Notes: generated by a model from the sequence alone, not told the origin. A stretch of 64,000 nucleotides of DNA from Colwellia sp. RSH04 (GCF_003545765.1 NZ_QXIO01000003.1:186001-250000); one strand, 5' to 3'. Shown: positions 48,980 to 58,794, numbered from the stretch's first letter. Translations and numbers: made by a program.

Positions 48980-51868
48980 CTATTTATTGAGTATAAGACT
49001 TAATTCATCAAGTAAACAGTCAGCCAAATCTTCAATAACATCATCTCTGTTACTTTGCGATAAAGGTGTTTTTTTCAAAAACTGTTCTAGCTCTTGCGCG
49101 CTTTGTCCTAACTCAATATAACCAAACATTTGAGCTGCACCAGCTAAACGGTGAACAAAACGCTCAAGGTCAGCATACTCTTTATTTGTCATCATAGTGC
49201 TTAGCTCATGCTTATCTTGTGCTAGATTAACAACAAATGAGGCTTTAAGATCAGAAAAATCTATATTATCTATAGCATTAGTTAAAGATAAGGCGTTAGG
49301 TGAGTCAGCCGCAGTATGTTGATAATATTTATCGATAGTGAGTAAAAACTGTTTTCTCTCTATCGGTTTTTTTAAATGCCCATCAAACCCCAATGCAATA
49401 AAGTAACTTATTTCATGTGACATTGCGTTAGCGGTTAACGCGAATAATGGTTTTTTATAACCTGTATTTCTTAGCTTTCTAAAAGCCTCTACACCATCCA
49501 TTATGGGCATTTGAATATCTAATAAAGCTAAGTTAGGTTCATGCTCCATACAAAGCTCTACCGCTTGCTTTCCATTATTAGCACACAACACTTCTAAACC
49601 TATTCCTTCAAGCATTCTTGCAATCAAACGACGATTATCATCATGATCATCTGCAAGTACAATTTTCCCTTTATATTGGTTATTTTTAAGTTCTTGCTCT
49701 TGAATATCCTTTTGATCGAGGTTAGCAGCAACATTTTGCTGATAAGGCATACTAAAACAAAAAGTACTACCTTTACCGACGACACTTTCAACTTCAATTT
49801 TACCTGACATCAATAATGCTAACTGACTTGATAAATAAAGGCCTAAGCCTGAGCCACCAAATCGACGACTTATGCTGTTATCTGCTTGAGTAAATAATTC
49901 AAAAATTGTCGATAAATGTTTTTCAGACATTCCTATACCAGTGTCAGATACTGAAAACGATAATGCCTGACCATCGCAAGTAATGGTTAATGTTACGCCA
50001 CCTCTTTCTGTAAACTTAATAGCATTAGAGCATAAATTAATTAAAATTTGTTTTAATCGAAAACTATCAATGGTGACAAAAAATGGTGATGGTATTTCAT
50101 GTTTAACGTTAAATGCTAACTGTTTCTTTTTAGCTTGTTCTGAAAAAATATCGCTAATTGCGTCAATAATCTGATGAAGATCGTACTCACGTAGCTCCAA
50201 ATCTAATTTGTTTGCCTCAATTTTACTTAGATCCAATATTTCATTAATTAACTGCAATAAATGTAAACTATTGCCATGAATTACCTTCACTTCATGGGGC
50301 AACTCTGTCTCTTCTATATCTCCATTAATGATTGCCTCAGACTGACCAACAATTGAAGTAAGCGGCGTTCTAATTTCATGGCTCATGTTGGCTAAAAATT
50401 GACTTTTTACTTGGTTAGCTTGCTTTAACTCTTGCGTGATAAACTCAAGCGCTTGAGTTCTCTGCTGCACTCTACTTTCTAATTCTTTGGTTAGTCTACT
50501 TTCTAAGCGTCTTCTGTAAATTAAAAATGCGATGAATAAAATCAAGATAATCGCTAATAAAATAAGCCCTCGTTGCTGCTCTAGTTTTATCATTTGAAGT
50601 TGCTGAAGCTTTTTGTTTTGCTCTAAGCGAATCACTTGCTGTGCTAATTGTTCTGATTCAAACTTTGCTAACTGTTCATTTAATTTTGCATTCGCTTTTT
50701 GATACTTTTTATACTCATATTGATGCATTTGCTCAATGGCTAATTGGTAATTATCCAATTTCATATTGATCAAAGAAGACACCAATAAGTTACTCAATAA
50801 AAGTGCGGAATAATCTTCTTTTTTCGCAATAGCGGTTGACTGCGCTATGTAATCAGCGGCCGCTGTTACATCCCCCATCGCAAGTGAAGCTTTTGCCATA
50901 CTTTGCAAAGTACCCGCATACGCTTTTTTATGGCTAATTTTACGGCTTAATTCAGCACCTTCCTTTGCATAATCCATCGCTTTTTCAGGCTGTTGCATAT
51001 GGTTATATATCTCAGCAACATTATGTAATTGAGATGCTATTTCAAATGTAATATTCTCAGATTGAAAATAATCAAGAGAGACTAAAGTGTGTTGTAAAGC
51101 TAGTTCAAATTGACCTGAATATTTAAAAGCGACCCCTAAATCGGCCCTAGCTTTAGCGATACCAACATTGTCACCTAACTTTTCAAGCTTAGGAATAATC
51201 TCTTTTAACATTGTTATGGCAATATCAAAGCGCTTTAAATTAATCAGCATGGTTGCGATGTTATAACGTACATCGACTTTGTCATTTTCTGAACCAAACT
51301 GTTGATATAAAGCTTCTGCCTTTTTATAGCTCTGCAATGCAAAGTTGCTTTTACCTAACAAAACATAAGCGAGCGCAATATTGTTAAGTAAATTAGCTTG
51401 TTTAACCGCATTCTGTTGATATTTTTCACTCTTAAGTGAGAATTGAGATGCTTCTCCCTGATAAAAATCGTATGAGTTTTGATAGTAGTCTACTGCATTT
51501 GCGTACTCACCAAGAAAATAATAACAAACACCGAGTAATTTATTTAATTCAGCCTGTTCGCTTATTAAATTTTGATGATAAGCAATTTTTAAAGCGTCTT
51601 TAGCAGGAGAAATTGCCAGTTCATATTTACCCATTTGGTAATAGGTATTACTTTGAAGAGATAAAAGTAACAAGCGGTCACTAGAAGAAAAAGACTTTTT
51701 TAACAGCAGCTTATCTAATTCATTAATAGCTTCATTTTTATTTTCATTATTTTTAATATCTGTAAGTTGTTGCTCAATATGACTCGATTGCGCGGCAAAA
51801 ACAGCGCCAGTTTGGCAATAGAGCATAACTGAGAATAAAAGAAGGATAATTAGTTTATAGCGTTCCAT
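48980..51868 (-). CDS. Hybrid sensor histidine kinase with TPR sensor, receiver and HPt domains
   Basis: The start ATG at 51868 gives 962 residues (a TTG at 51877 is possible). Order: signal peptide; about eight TPR-like repeats (about 30-390, such as YYQMGKYELAISPAKDALKIAY) in the periplasm; a coiled coil; a membrane helix GLILLAIILILFIAFLIY; a second coil. The DHp domain has NMSHEIRTPLTSIVG (His 497) and HATPase boxes NLCSNAIKF, DTGIGM and GGSGLGL. The receiver has LLDIQMPIMDG (Asp 784), and a C-terminal HPt has FVHRLAGAAQMFG (His 906). All phosphorelay residues are present. No partner regulator gene is next to it, so its output is unknown. Confidence 0.93.
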   Translation of the reverse strand: MERYKLIILLLFSVMLYCQTGAVFAAQSSHIEQQLTDIKNNENKNEAINELDKLLLKKSFSSSDRLLLLSLQSNTYYQMGKYELAISPAKDALKIAYHQNLISEQAELNKLLGVCYYFLGEYANAVDYYQNSYDFYQGEASQFSLKSEKYQQNAVKQANLLNNIALAYVLLGKSNFALQSYKKAEALYQQFGSENDKVDVRYNIATMLINLKRFDIAITMLKEIIPKLEKLGDNVGIAKARADLGVAFKYSGQFELALQHTLVSLDYFQSENITFEIASQLHNVAEIYNHMQQPEKAMDYAKEGAELSRKISHKKAYAGTLQSMAKASLAMGDVTAAADYIAQSTAIAKKEDYSALLLSNLLVSSLINMKLDNYQLAIEQMHQYEYKKYQKANAKLNEQLAKFESEQLAQQVIRLEQNKKLQQLQMIKLEQQRGLILLAIILILFIAFLIYRRRLESRLTKELESRVQQRTQALEFITQELKQANQVKSQFLANMSHEIRTPLTSIVGQSEAIINGDIEETELPHEVKVIHGNSLHLLQLINEILDLSKIEANKLDLELREYDLHQIIDAISDIFSEQAKKKQLAFNVKHEIPSPFFVTIDSFRLKQILINLCSNAIKFTERGGVTLTITCDGQALSFSVSDTGIGMSEKHLSTIFELFTQADNSISRRFGGSGLGLYLSSQLALLMSGKIEVESVVGKGSTFCFSMPYQQNVAANLDQKDIQEQELKNNQYKGKIVLADDHDDNRRLIARMLEGIGLEVLCANNGKQAVELCMEHEPNLALLDIQMPIMDGVEAFRKLRNTGYKKPLFALTANAMSHEISYFIALGFDGHLKKPIERKQFLLTIDKYYQHTAADSPNALSLTNAIDNIDFSDLKASFVVNLAQDKHELSTMMTNKEYADLERFVHRLAGAAQMFGYIELGQSAQELEQFLKKTPLSQSNRDDVIEDLADCLLDELSLILNK

Positions 51869-52195
51869 CGGTAACAATCCATGACTGAATTTCTCTTTTA
51901 TTTCAAGAGCTTCAACATTAGTAAATAAATAAGGATGAGAGAGTAATGAGTTAGCTACTTATAGCATTAATTAAAGAGAAAAAAAACTGTTCAGAAAAAT
52001 TACAACTGATAATGTGATTTTACTATTCAGGTAGCAAATCAAGAAAAACCATCGTGATACATTTCATGCCTTTGAATACGAAAATACGACTACCGAGCTC
52101 TTTTTGTACAATTCACTTACACTCCCGACTTGAGAGTTAACGAAATAACTTTTACTATGCTGGTCTTTTTTTAAATGACAACGTAAAGGTTAACA
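51869..52195. other. Divergent intergenic region before the cyclophilin gene
   Basis: About 330 bp between two divergent genes. Apart from the promoter listed separately at 52130-52158, I see no RNA gene, repeat or convincing reading frame. Confidence 0.5.
52130..52158 (+). promoter_or_regulatory. Sigma-70 type promoter before the cyclophilin gene
   Basis: TTGAGA and TACTAT are separated by exactly 17 bp, 38 bp before the start codon. It is a close match to the consensus. Confidence 0.6.
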
Positions 52196-52960
52196 ATGAA
52201 CCCAACAAAATTACTCGCAACTTGTCTTTTCGCTTTATCTTTAATTACTCCACTTAAAGCTAATGCAACCATTGTTGAATTTCAAACATCTCATGGAAAC
52301 TTTCAAGTTAACCTTTTTGATACAACCACACCAAAAACCGTGGAAAACTTTCTCTCTTATGTAAACGATTCACATTATGTCGATTCAATTATTCACCGTG
52401 TTGCTCCTGGTTTTGTTGTGCAAGGTGGCGGGTTTAATTTCACCGGGAATTGGCCATTAACAGATATTCCTGCCAATGCTGCCATTATAAATGAACCTGT
52501 CTATTCAAATGTTAAAGGCACCATTGCTATGGCAAAGCTTGGAACGAGTAAAGACAGCGCTACTGATCAATGGTTTTTTAACTTAGCGAATAATAGTAGT
52601 AACTTAGATCTACAAAATGGTGGCTTTACCGTGTTTGGACAAATCACTGGGGATGGCATGACTGTTTTGGAAGCAATAGCCAAACTTGGCTTATGTAACA
52701 ATGGCAACTTACAAGGTATTCCGATGGTTAATTACACTGCTGAAAACTGCACAAACAAAGATGTTCCTGGTATCGAAAATTTTGTTGTTGTTGAGCAAAT
52801 CACAGTTATTGACTCTTCTTCAGTAACAGATGCTAACTTATCACCAGCAAAAAATACCTTAATCACAAAAGAGCCTGAAAATAATGACAGCAGCGGCGGT
52901 ACTATTGCTTGGTTAATGTTCTGTTTACTACCCGTATTTAGTAAAAAATTATTAAAATAA
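52196..52960 (+). CDS. Secreted cyclophilin-type peptidylprolyl isomerase with GlyGly-CTERM-like tail
   Basis: The 254 residues open with a signal peptide (cleavage about after LKANA). A cyclophilin domain follows, with VEFQTSHGNFQVNLFDTTTPKTVENFLSYV, IIHRVAPGFVVQGGGF and QWFFNLANNSSNLD; it accelerates proline isomerisation of exported proteins. The last about 24 residues read SSGGTIAWLMFCLLPVFSKKLLK: a Gly-rich motif, a hydrophobic helix and a basic end. This is the layout of GlyGly-CTERM rhombosortase substrates. A short Asn/Ser/Pro linker separates the parts. If correct, the protein is cleaved and released or anchored at the surface. Confidence 0.85.
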   Translation: MNPTKLLATCLFALSLITPLKANATIVEFQTSHGNFQVNLFDTTTPKTVENFLSYVNDSHYVDSIIHRVAPGFVVQGGGFNFTGNWPLTDIPANAAIINEPVYSNVKGTIAMAKLGTSKDSATDQWFFNLANNSSNLDLQNGGFTVFGQITGDGMTVLEAIAKLGLCNNGNLQGIPMVNYTAENCTNKDVPGIENFVVVEQITVIDSSSVTDANLSPAKNTLITKEPENNDSSGGTIAWLMFCLLPVFSKKLLK

Positions 52961-52980
52961 ACAACTTATTTTAAAAACAA

Positions 52981-53004
52981 AAACGCAGCGAATTCGCTGC
53001 GTTT
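52981..53004. terminator. Bidirectional terminator between cyclophilin and amtB
   Basis: A perfect 12-bp inverted repeat without spacer (AAACGCAGCGAA and its complement) is flanked by A- and T-runs. It lies between convergent genes. Confidence 0.9.
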
Positions 53005-53030
53005 TTTATCAACATAACCAAAGGCTATGT

Positions 53031-54296
53031 TTAGCCTCGAGTAAACTCTGGATATGCTTCCATACCACAATCAGCTTTATCAACACCTTCGTATTCTTCT
53101 TCAGCGGTAACACGAATACCGATGATTTTTTTAAGAATAAACCACACAACAAAACTTGTCGCAAATACCCAAACAAAAATTGTTGCAGCACCGATAAGTT
53201 GACCAGTAAACGTAGAGCCACTATTAGTAACTGGTACTAGTAATAAACCAAATAACCCCACAACACCGTGTACCGATATTGCACCTACAGGATCATCAAT
53301 ACGCAGTTTATCTAAACCAATAATTGATACGACAACGATTACCCCAGCAATAGCACCGAATAATGTTGCTTGCAATGCAGTTGGTGTTGAAGGTTCAGCA
53401 GTAATGGCGACCAAACCTGCTAATGCACCATTGAGCGTCATGGTTAAATCAGCCTTTTTAAACAATAATTTAGCAAAAACTAATGCTGATACTGCACCTG
53501 CTGCAGCGGCTGCGTTAGTATTTAAGAAGACCATGGCAACGGCATGAGAATTAGCAATATCGCCTAATTTCAATACTGAACCACCATTAAAACCAAACCA
53601 CCCCATCCATAGAATAAAAGTACCTAGCGTTGCTAATGGTAAGTTCGCGCCTGGAATCGCATTAATACGGCCATCTTTTGTGTATTTACCTTTACGAGCG
53701 CCAAGTAACAATACACCTGCTAATGCAGCTGAAGCGCCTGCCATATGTACAATGCCTGAGCCAGCAAAGTCAGAAAAACCTAAATCAGATAAAGTAAACA
53801 GACCAAATACAGCATTACCACCCCAAGTCCAACTTCCTTCCATAGGATAAATAAGCGCAGTTAACACCACAGTAAATGCTAAGAATGCCCAAAGTTTCAT
53901 GCGCTCTGCTACCGCACCAGAAACAATTGACATAGCTGTTGCAACAAAAACAACCTGGAAGAAAAAGTCAGAGGCTGCAGAATAAATTGCGCCACCAGTG
54001 AAGCCATCTTCACGTTTTGAAAAGTCTTCTAATACTTTACTAGGATCAACAGTTTCAATGCCTGAAAGAAAAACACCGCCACCATACATAATGTCGTAAC
54101 CAATAGTTAAATAAGCAATACAAGAGATTGCATACAAGGCCACGTTTTTAGTTAAAATTTCAGTGGTATTTTTAGCTCTTACTAAGCCAGCTTCTAACAT
54201 TGAAAAGCCAGCAGCCATCCACATAACCAGTGCACCACAAATTAAGAAATAAAATGTATCGAGTGCATATTGTAAATGAAAAATATTTTGTTCCAT
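53031..54296 (-). CDS. amtB: Ammonium transporter AmtB
   Basis: AmtB imports ammonium across the inner membrane. The 421 residues form about eleven or twelve helices with the family motifs AAGFSMLEAGLVRAKN, DFAGSGIVHMAGASAALAG (pore His), WMGWFGFNGGS, and GAISVHGVVGLFGLL (second pore His). The start has no cleavable signal, and the C-terminal cytosolic tail contains the EEEYEGVD stretch. It lies 18 bp after glnK, the standard glnK-amtB operon in which GlnK blocks the channel in nitrogen excess. Confidence 0.96.
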   Translation of the reverse strand: MEQNIFHLQYALDTFYFLICGALVMWMAAGFSMLEAGLVRAKNTTEILTKNVALYAISCIAYLTIGYDIMYGGGVFLSGIETVDPSKVLEDFSKREDGFTGGAIYSAASDFFFQVVFVATAMSIVSGAVAERMKLWAFLAFTVVLTALIYPMEGSWTWGGNAVFGLFTLSDLGFSDFAGSGIVHMAGASAALAGVLLLGARKGKYTKDGRINAIPGANLPLATLGTFILWMGWFGFNGGSVLKLGDIANSHAVAMVFLNTNAAAAAGAVSALVFAKLLFKKADLTMTLNGALAGLVAITAEPSTPTALQATLFGAIAGVIVVVSIIGLDKLRIDDPVGAISVHGVVGLFGLLLVPVTNSGSTFTGQLIGAATIFVWVFATSFVVWFILKKIIGIRVTAEEEYEGVDKADCGMEAYPEFTRG

Positions 54297-54314
54297 GATC
54301 AGCCCTTAGATTGA

Positions 54315-54662
<348 letters not shown>

Positions 54663-54697
54663 TTATTTTTTAGCATTATGAGCACTAACTATCACAA

Positions 54698-54713
54698 TAC
54701 AATTCACATGCCA
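54698..54713 (-). promoter_or_regulatory. Putative sigma-54 promoter of glnK-amtB
   Basis: On the minus strand TGGCAT-N5-TTGTA matches the -24/-12 consensus TGGCAC-N5-TTGCW with two mismatches and correct spacing. The -12 element is about 47 bp upstream of the glnK ATG. Confidence 0.6.
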
Positions 54714-54776
54714 GATAATAAAAATGATAAAAATCAGCAACTAAAGCAATTACCATGTTATTAATAGAAGTTTAAG

Positions 54777-54791
54777 GCACCAAAAGAGTGC
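54777..54791. promoter_or_regulatory. Putative NtrC enhancer site of glnK-amtB
   Basis: GCAC-N7-GTGC, the dyad of NtrC sites, lies about 65-80 bp upstream of the sigma-54 element. A weaker half-site, GTGGTGC, lies near 54826-54832. Confidence 0.6.
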
Positions 54792-55017
54792 ATCTAAATT
54801 TAAGATTGACAGAACGTGGTGCAGAGGGTTTGAGTATCAACAGTTAAGTTGCTAATGAGCTTCAAAGAGGTAAGTGCATGGCATTCAAATTAGAGGAGGG
54901 TTGATCTTGTCTCAACAAATAGTGATAAATAATTCATGTTAATCTCTCTTTTTAAAGTGAATGCAATTATCAAAGCAAAAGTAACGATTATTAACCCTGA
55001 TTATTGACCTGAAAATA
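54792..55017. other. Intergenic region upstream of glnK, distal part
   Basis: Besides the NtrC half-site near 54826-54832 I see no reading frame, RNA or repeat here. Confidence 0.4.
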
Positions 55018-55452
55018 TTAGCCACCTAACTGTGACGTTATAGCATCTTGAATTGATTTGTCATATTCGTTATCGCTAACTAAATCAAGACACAAACTTT
55101 CTGTGCAATAAGAAACAAACCTTATCGGTTTATTATCTGAATTTTTAGCTGTTAACTCATAGAGTGTGTAAGAGTTAAACTGACTTTTATTAACAACAAC
55201 ATCTGTTTGGTTTTTTTTAAAGTCAGCAACTAAGTCAATATTATTTAGTCGAAAGTTATAAAAGTACATTCTACTTTGTGAGTCATAGCAGGCATATATC
55301 ACAGAGAACTCTTTAGCCTTTAAATCTGCTCTTGCTACACAACTATCTGATAGAAGCAATTTATCAGGAAGAATTTGTACCGCAACTCCTTGTTGCTGAT
55401 TAGCGAAGACGTGAAACGACATGAGCAATAAAACTATACTGAAAATTTTCAT
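55018..55452 (-). CDS. Secreted hypothetical protein (144 aa)
   Basis: I do not recognise the family. The first about 18 residues are a clear signal peptide (MKIFSIVLLLMSFHVFA, cleavage before NQQQG). The mature part is small and beta-rich by pattern, with four cysteines (SDSCVARA, YACYDS, SYCTESLC) that could form two disulfides, as in an exported protein. It stands alone, with no coupled neighbour. Confidence 0.6.
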   Translation of the reverse strand: MKIFSIVLLLMSFHVFANQQQGVAVQILPDKLLLSDSCVARADLKAKEFSVIYACYDSQSRMYFYNFRLNNIDLVADFKKNQTDVVVNKSQFNSYTLYELTAKNSDNKPIRFVSYCTESLCLDLVSDNEYDKSIQDAITSQLGG

Positions 55453-55591
55453 GAACCATCCTTTGTATTTATAATACTTCGTTAAAAAGCACGTGATATA
55501 TTAGCTAAATTTTTGAGAAAACATAGCAAATTTTATATCAACCTAATTAAACAACTCGTGATGTGCGGCTGCCTGCTGAAACTATAACAGG

Positions 55592-56101
55592 TTAATCCAT
55601 ACAACCATAGTCGACACCAAACTGACTTAACACACAAGTTAATTGACCTCGATGATGCGTTTGGTGGTTAAACATATGTTGCATAACATCTGCAACTGCT
55701 TTAGTGATAGAGTCACCTTCAGTTGTTGTGTAAGTAATAAATTTTTCACAATCGTTTTCAGTTAAATGAATGCAATAATAATCTATTAACTCATCTACCT
55801 GCAGTCTTAAACTCGCAAGTTCAGACAAATTGTTGTGATAAATATCATGAGGTGATTTAGGTGATGGTAATTTAGCAAGGTCTTTAAGTTTGAGTTGGCC
55901 AATTTCATTTGAAGCTAAACGCCCTAATAAAATGAGATCGTCAAAAAGAATATGATTCCAGTAACTAATTATATTAGGAAAAAAAGAATGGGTTTCTTGC
56001 TCAATAACATCAAGTGGTAAAGATAAACAACAAGCCATTAACTGTGCATTCACTCGCTTATTGTAGCGCGACAGCATCCTGAAATTTTTAATCAAACTCA
56101 A
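55592..56101 (-). CDS. DinB family protein (YfiT-like four-helix metalloprotein)
   Basis: The 169 residues have the four-helix bundle pattern of DinB/YfiT proteins. The metal-binding histidines are in YWNHILFDDLILLGRL and MQHMFNHQTHHRGQLTCVL, both typical positions. Such proteins include damage-inducible genes and thiol-dependent transferases; this one's activity is unknown. The N-terminus MSLIKNFRMLSRYNKRVNAQL is normal for the family. No partner gene adjoins. Confidence 0.88.
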   Translation of the reverse strand: MSLIKNFRMLSRYNKRVNAQLMACCLSLPLDVIEQETHSFFPNIISYWNHILFDDLILLGRLASNEIGQLKLKDLAKLPSPKSPHDIYHNNLSELASLRLQVDELIDYYCIHLTENDCEKFITYTTTEGDSITKAVADVMQHMFNHQTHHRGQLTCVLSQFGVDYGCMD

Positions 56102-56217
56102 TTAGAACTCCTTAATACAGAATACCAAGCTACGAGGAAATAATAGTTGGAAAAAGTAAAAAACGATTATTTATCAATATAAGCAAATTGCATATATTCT
56201 TTATAACGCTACAAAGT

Positions 56218-56436
56218 TCACCTACCTGCTTGAATCATCGCTTTGATTTTGTGAGCCTTGACGAAATGATCAAGTTGATGTGTTTGAATCCACCATGTTG
56301 CGGCTTCCATTAACAATTCAGGGTCATCATTCTTGTTAGCAAAAAAAGCATAGAAAGATAAACCAACATTATCTCCTTTGCTTGCTATTTTCTTATCACA
56401 AACGGCTATTATTTTTGCTCTTAAGGTCTCTCTCAT
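56218..56436 (-). CDS. DUF6500-like small protein
   Basis: A 72-residue protein containing SFYAFFANKNDDPELLMEAA and WWIQTHQLDHF, which resembles the small DUF6500 family as I recall it. No function is known. It overlaps the end of the GGDEF gene by 4 bp (ATGA), so it is translated with it. Confidence 0.65.
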   Translation of the reverse strand: MRETLRAKIIAVCDKKIASKGDNVGLSFYAFFANKNDDPELLMEAATWWIQTHQLDHFVKAHKIKAMIQAGR

Positions 56437-58379
56437 GACATCTCATGCTCATGTTGAGGGTGAACCAAGTATCGACGATAACGAAATACTTGACCTGTGC
56501 CTAATTTTTTAGCCTCTACCAATGCTTCATCAGCTTGACTATATAATGTAACACTATCATGTGTTTCAGCATTTCGAATAGCTATACCAATATTCACAGC
56601 AACATCGATTGATTTAGCATTACAGCGAAAGTCTTGTTTAGCGACATTATCAACAATTCGCTCAGAGACTTGAATTTCTTGTTCGCCACCTAAACGAGAC
56701 AAAATACATAAGAATTCGCCACCCGATATTCTTCCAACAACGTCTTCACCTCTTAGTGTGTTTTGAATAATAGTGGCAACACTTTTGATAACCGTATCGC
56801 CAAAAGCTTCACCATATAACATGTTAATACTTTTCAAATCAGCGATATCAACCAACAACACAGCTACATGGTTTTTGTTCCATTGAGATGAGGTAAGTAA
56901 TTTATCTAAATAACTAAAACTATAACGACGATTAAACAACCCTGTTAAGGGTTCAATTACAGATAGTGCATTAATCTTTTTTGCACTTCGCTGTTGCAAA
57001 AACAATACAACAATAATGAGTAACAAAAAAACGACAGAGAAAAAGATAATGTAGGTTTGCAATTCATTACGTTGCATTTGCTGATTGACTTGCAACTCAA
57101 GTACTTTAGCTCTTTGTTGCAATAAAGCCGATTCAACGCCCTGCCTTTCAAGTTCCAAGGTGCTTTTTAGTTTAGCTAAACGCTCAGAAGAGTTTGCTAA
57201 CACTAACGCCGTATTTGCTTGATGATATTGGTCTAATAACTGATATGCTTTTTGAAGATTATTTTGTGCATAAGCCACTTTAGCAGCAATAAGTATGACT
57301 TCATTTTGCCACCTTGTACCAACTAACTCAGGTATCGATTCTAAAATACTGTTTGCTTTATTTACTGCAATTTCCGCTTCTGCTAGTTTTGAGAAGGCAA
57401 TTAAACACTCTGCTTTTCGTTTATATAGTTCCGCTTTATAGTCATCATGACCTTTTAATACTAAAGCACGTTCAATAACCACTAGCGCCCTTTTACATTC
57501 ACCTTGCTCTGCCAAGGTCATACCTAAACCATAGTCAGCAAAGAAAATTATCTGAGGGTTATTAAAGCCTAAAACAACTTCTCTATAGCGTTCATAATGC
57601 TCAACAGCGAGCTCATATTTATTCCAATAACGATACGTGGCAGCCAAACCATTAAGTGCTTCGGCAGTATAAGTTGGATACCCTAAAATTAGATAACTAG
57701 CTAATGCTTTCTCATAGTAGTTGATTGATTTTTCATAATCATGCATATAACCGTAAATAGCGCCATAAACTTCATTAATTGTGGCAATAAGAAAATCATT
57801 TTTTAAGGCAAAAGCATCTATATACGCTAGTTGTAAATCAGCTAAAGAGCTTTCAAAGTGTTCTGTCAGGCTTAACGTATAAGCAAGCTCTTGCTTTGCT
57901 CTAATGGCTAAACGAATGTTGTTATTTTCTTTAGCCTGTTTTAGCGCTAGTTCTAACGTAGTAATGGCTTGTGTATACAGACTTTCTTTTTGTTTAAAAA
58001 TTCCCGAAAACAAATTAATTGTGATGGTAATTTCTGCAGGTAGGTCTTGTTGAGGCATTGAAGAAAGTAATTCTTCTGCGCTATGTAAGCTTTGCTTAAA
58101 ATCATCATAAAAAAATAATAAGTGTTCAGCTTCTATCTTCCTAATTAACCACCATAATTTATCTTCATGCGACATTTCATCAAATTGTGGTGCTATAGCT
58201 AATAAGTCTTGATAAGCCTCATAAGGTTGTACATATATTTGCTCATTATAGTCAGTCAAAGAAATGTCATTAATATTTATTTCTTCAGCAATAGCTAACG
58301 GGACAAACAGATACAAAAATATTGAAATAATTAAGCAATAAATATACTGATAAAATATTTTAAACAATGACTGTATCAT
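56433..58379 (-). CDS. TPR-GGDEF membrane signalling protein with a degenerate SGGEF motif
   Basis: The 648 residues have a signal peptide or anchor at the N-terminus and TPR-like repeats at about 60-400 (SINYYEKALASYLILGYP, ELAVEHYERYREVV). A coiled coil and one membrane helix (IIFFSVVFLLLIIVVLFL, about 452-470) lead to a GGDEF-type domain. At the active site the motif reads SGGEF (552-556) instead of GGDEF, so the metal-binding acidic third residue is Gly. The domain may therefore bind GTP without making c-di-GMP, or have low activity. The rest of the domain (LTGLFNRRYSF, VVGRIS, QADEALVEAKKLGTGQV) is regular. It is co-translated with the small protein after it. Confidence 0.85.
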   Translation of the reverse strand: MIQSLFKIFYQYIYCLIISIFLYLFVPLAIAEEININDISLTDYNEQIYVQPYEAYQDLLAIAPQFDEMSHEDKLWWLIRKIEAEHLLFFYDDFKQSLHSAEELLSSMPQQDLPAEITITINLFSGIFKQKESLYTQAITTLELALKQAKENNNIRLAIRAKQELAYTLSLTEHFESSLADLQLAYIDAFALKNDFLIATINEVYGAIYGYMHDYEKSINYYEKALASYLILGYPTYTAEALNGLAATYRYWNKYELAVEHYERYREVVLGFNNPQIIFFADYGLGMTLAEQGECKRALVVIERALVLKGHDDYKAELYKRKAECLIAFSKLAEAEIAVNKANSILESIPELVGTRWQNEVILIAAKVAYAQNNLQKAYQLLDQYHQANTALVLANSSERLAKLKSTLELERQGVESALLQQRAKVLELQVNQQMQRNELQTYIIFFSVVFLLLIIVVLFLQQRSAKKINALSVIEPLTGLFNRRYSFSYLDKLLTSSQWNKNHVAVLLVDIADLKSINMLYGEAFGDTVIKSVATIIQNTLRGEDVVGRISGGEFLCILSRLGGEQEIQVSERIVDNVAKQDFRCNAKSIDVAVNIGIAIRNAETHDSVTLYSQADEALVEAKKLGTGQVFRYRRYLVHPQHEHEMS

Positions 58380-58617
58380 CCATGAATAGTTGCCTACTTA
58401 ATTACCGTTAACCATAACATTAACTTATAAAAAACTATAGGTAAAATAGCTTAGCAGAGCTTGATGTTTCACTATTCAACCCTGAAAGTTCATCAATAAA
58501 CCATGTTCTCGTTTAAAAATAGACGTGAGCAATAAATAAAAACGCAAGCTGAGCCTCTAATCATTTCATTATTTACGCTTAAACGATAGAAGAATATAGA
58601 CCAAAGTCGTAATAAAG
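58380..58617. other. Intergenic region upstream of the porin
   Basis: Distal half of a 415-bp gap between divergent genes; no reading frame or RNA was found. The FNR sites follow at 58618 and 58667. Confidence 0.4.
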
Positions 58618-58631
58618 TTGATGCAAATCAA
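58618..58631. promoter_or_regulatory. FNR/ANR box 1 upstream of the porin
   Basis: TTGAT-GCAA-ATCAA matches the FNR consensus TTGAT-N4-ATCAA exactly. It lies 164-177 bp before the porin start. Confidence 0.75.
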
Positions 58632-58666
58632 GATTTGCAATCTATTAAATAACTTACTTTCACAAC

Positions 58667-58680
58667 TTGATTTAAATCAA
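58667..58680. promoter_or_regulatory. FNR/ANR box 2 upstream of the porin
   Basis: TTGAT-TTAA-ATCAA is a second exact match to the FNR consensus, 49 bp after the first and 115-128 bp before the porin start. A perfect pair points to control by oxygen. Confidence 0.8.
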
Positions 58681-58794
58681 ACATTAAAAACAAGCTGAGT
58701 GCAAAAATTCACCCATACAGTAAAACGGTTACAAAAAACAACAATTAAAGCCGAATAACATATTTTTTATAAAACATGAAATTAGGATATTATT

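Noticed and set aside
52084..52110. Partly symmetric sequence around ACTACCGAGCTC in the kinase/cyclophilin gap, considered as an operator
   Set aside because: The symmetry is too short and imperfect to support a site.
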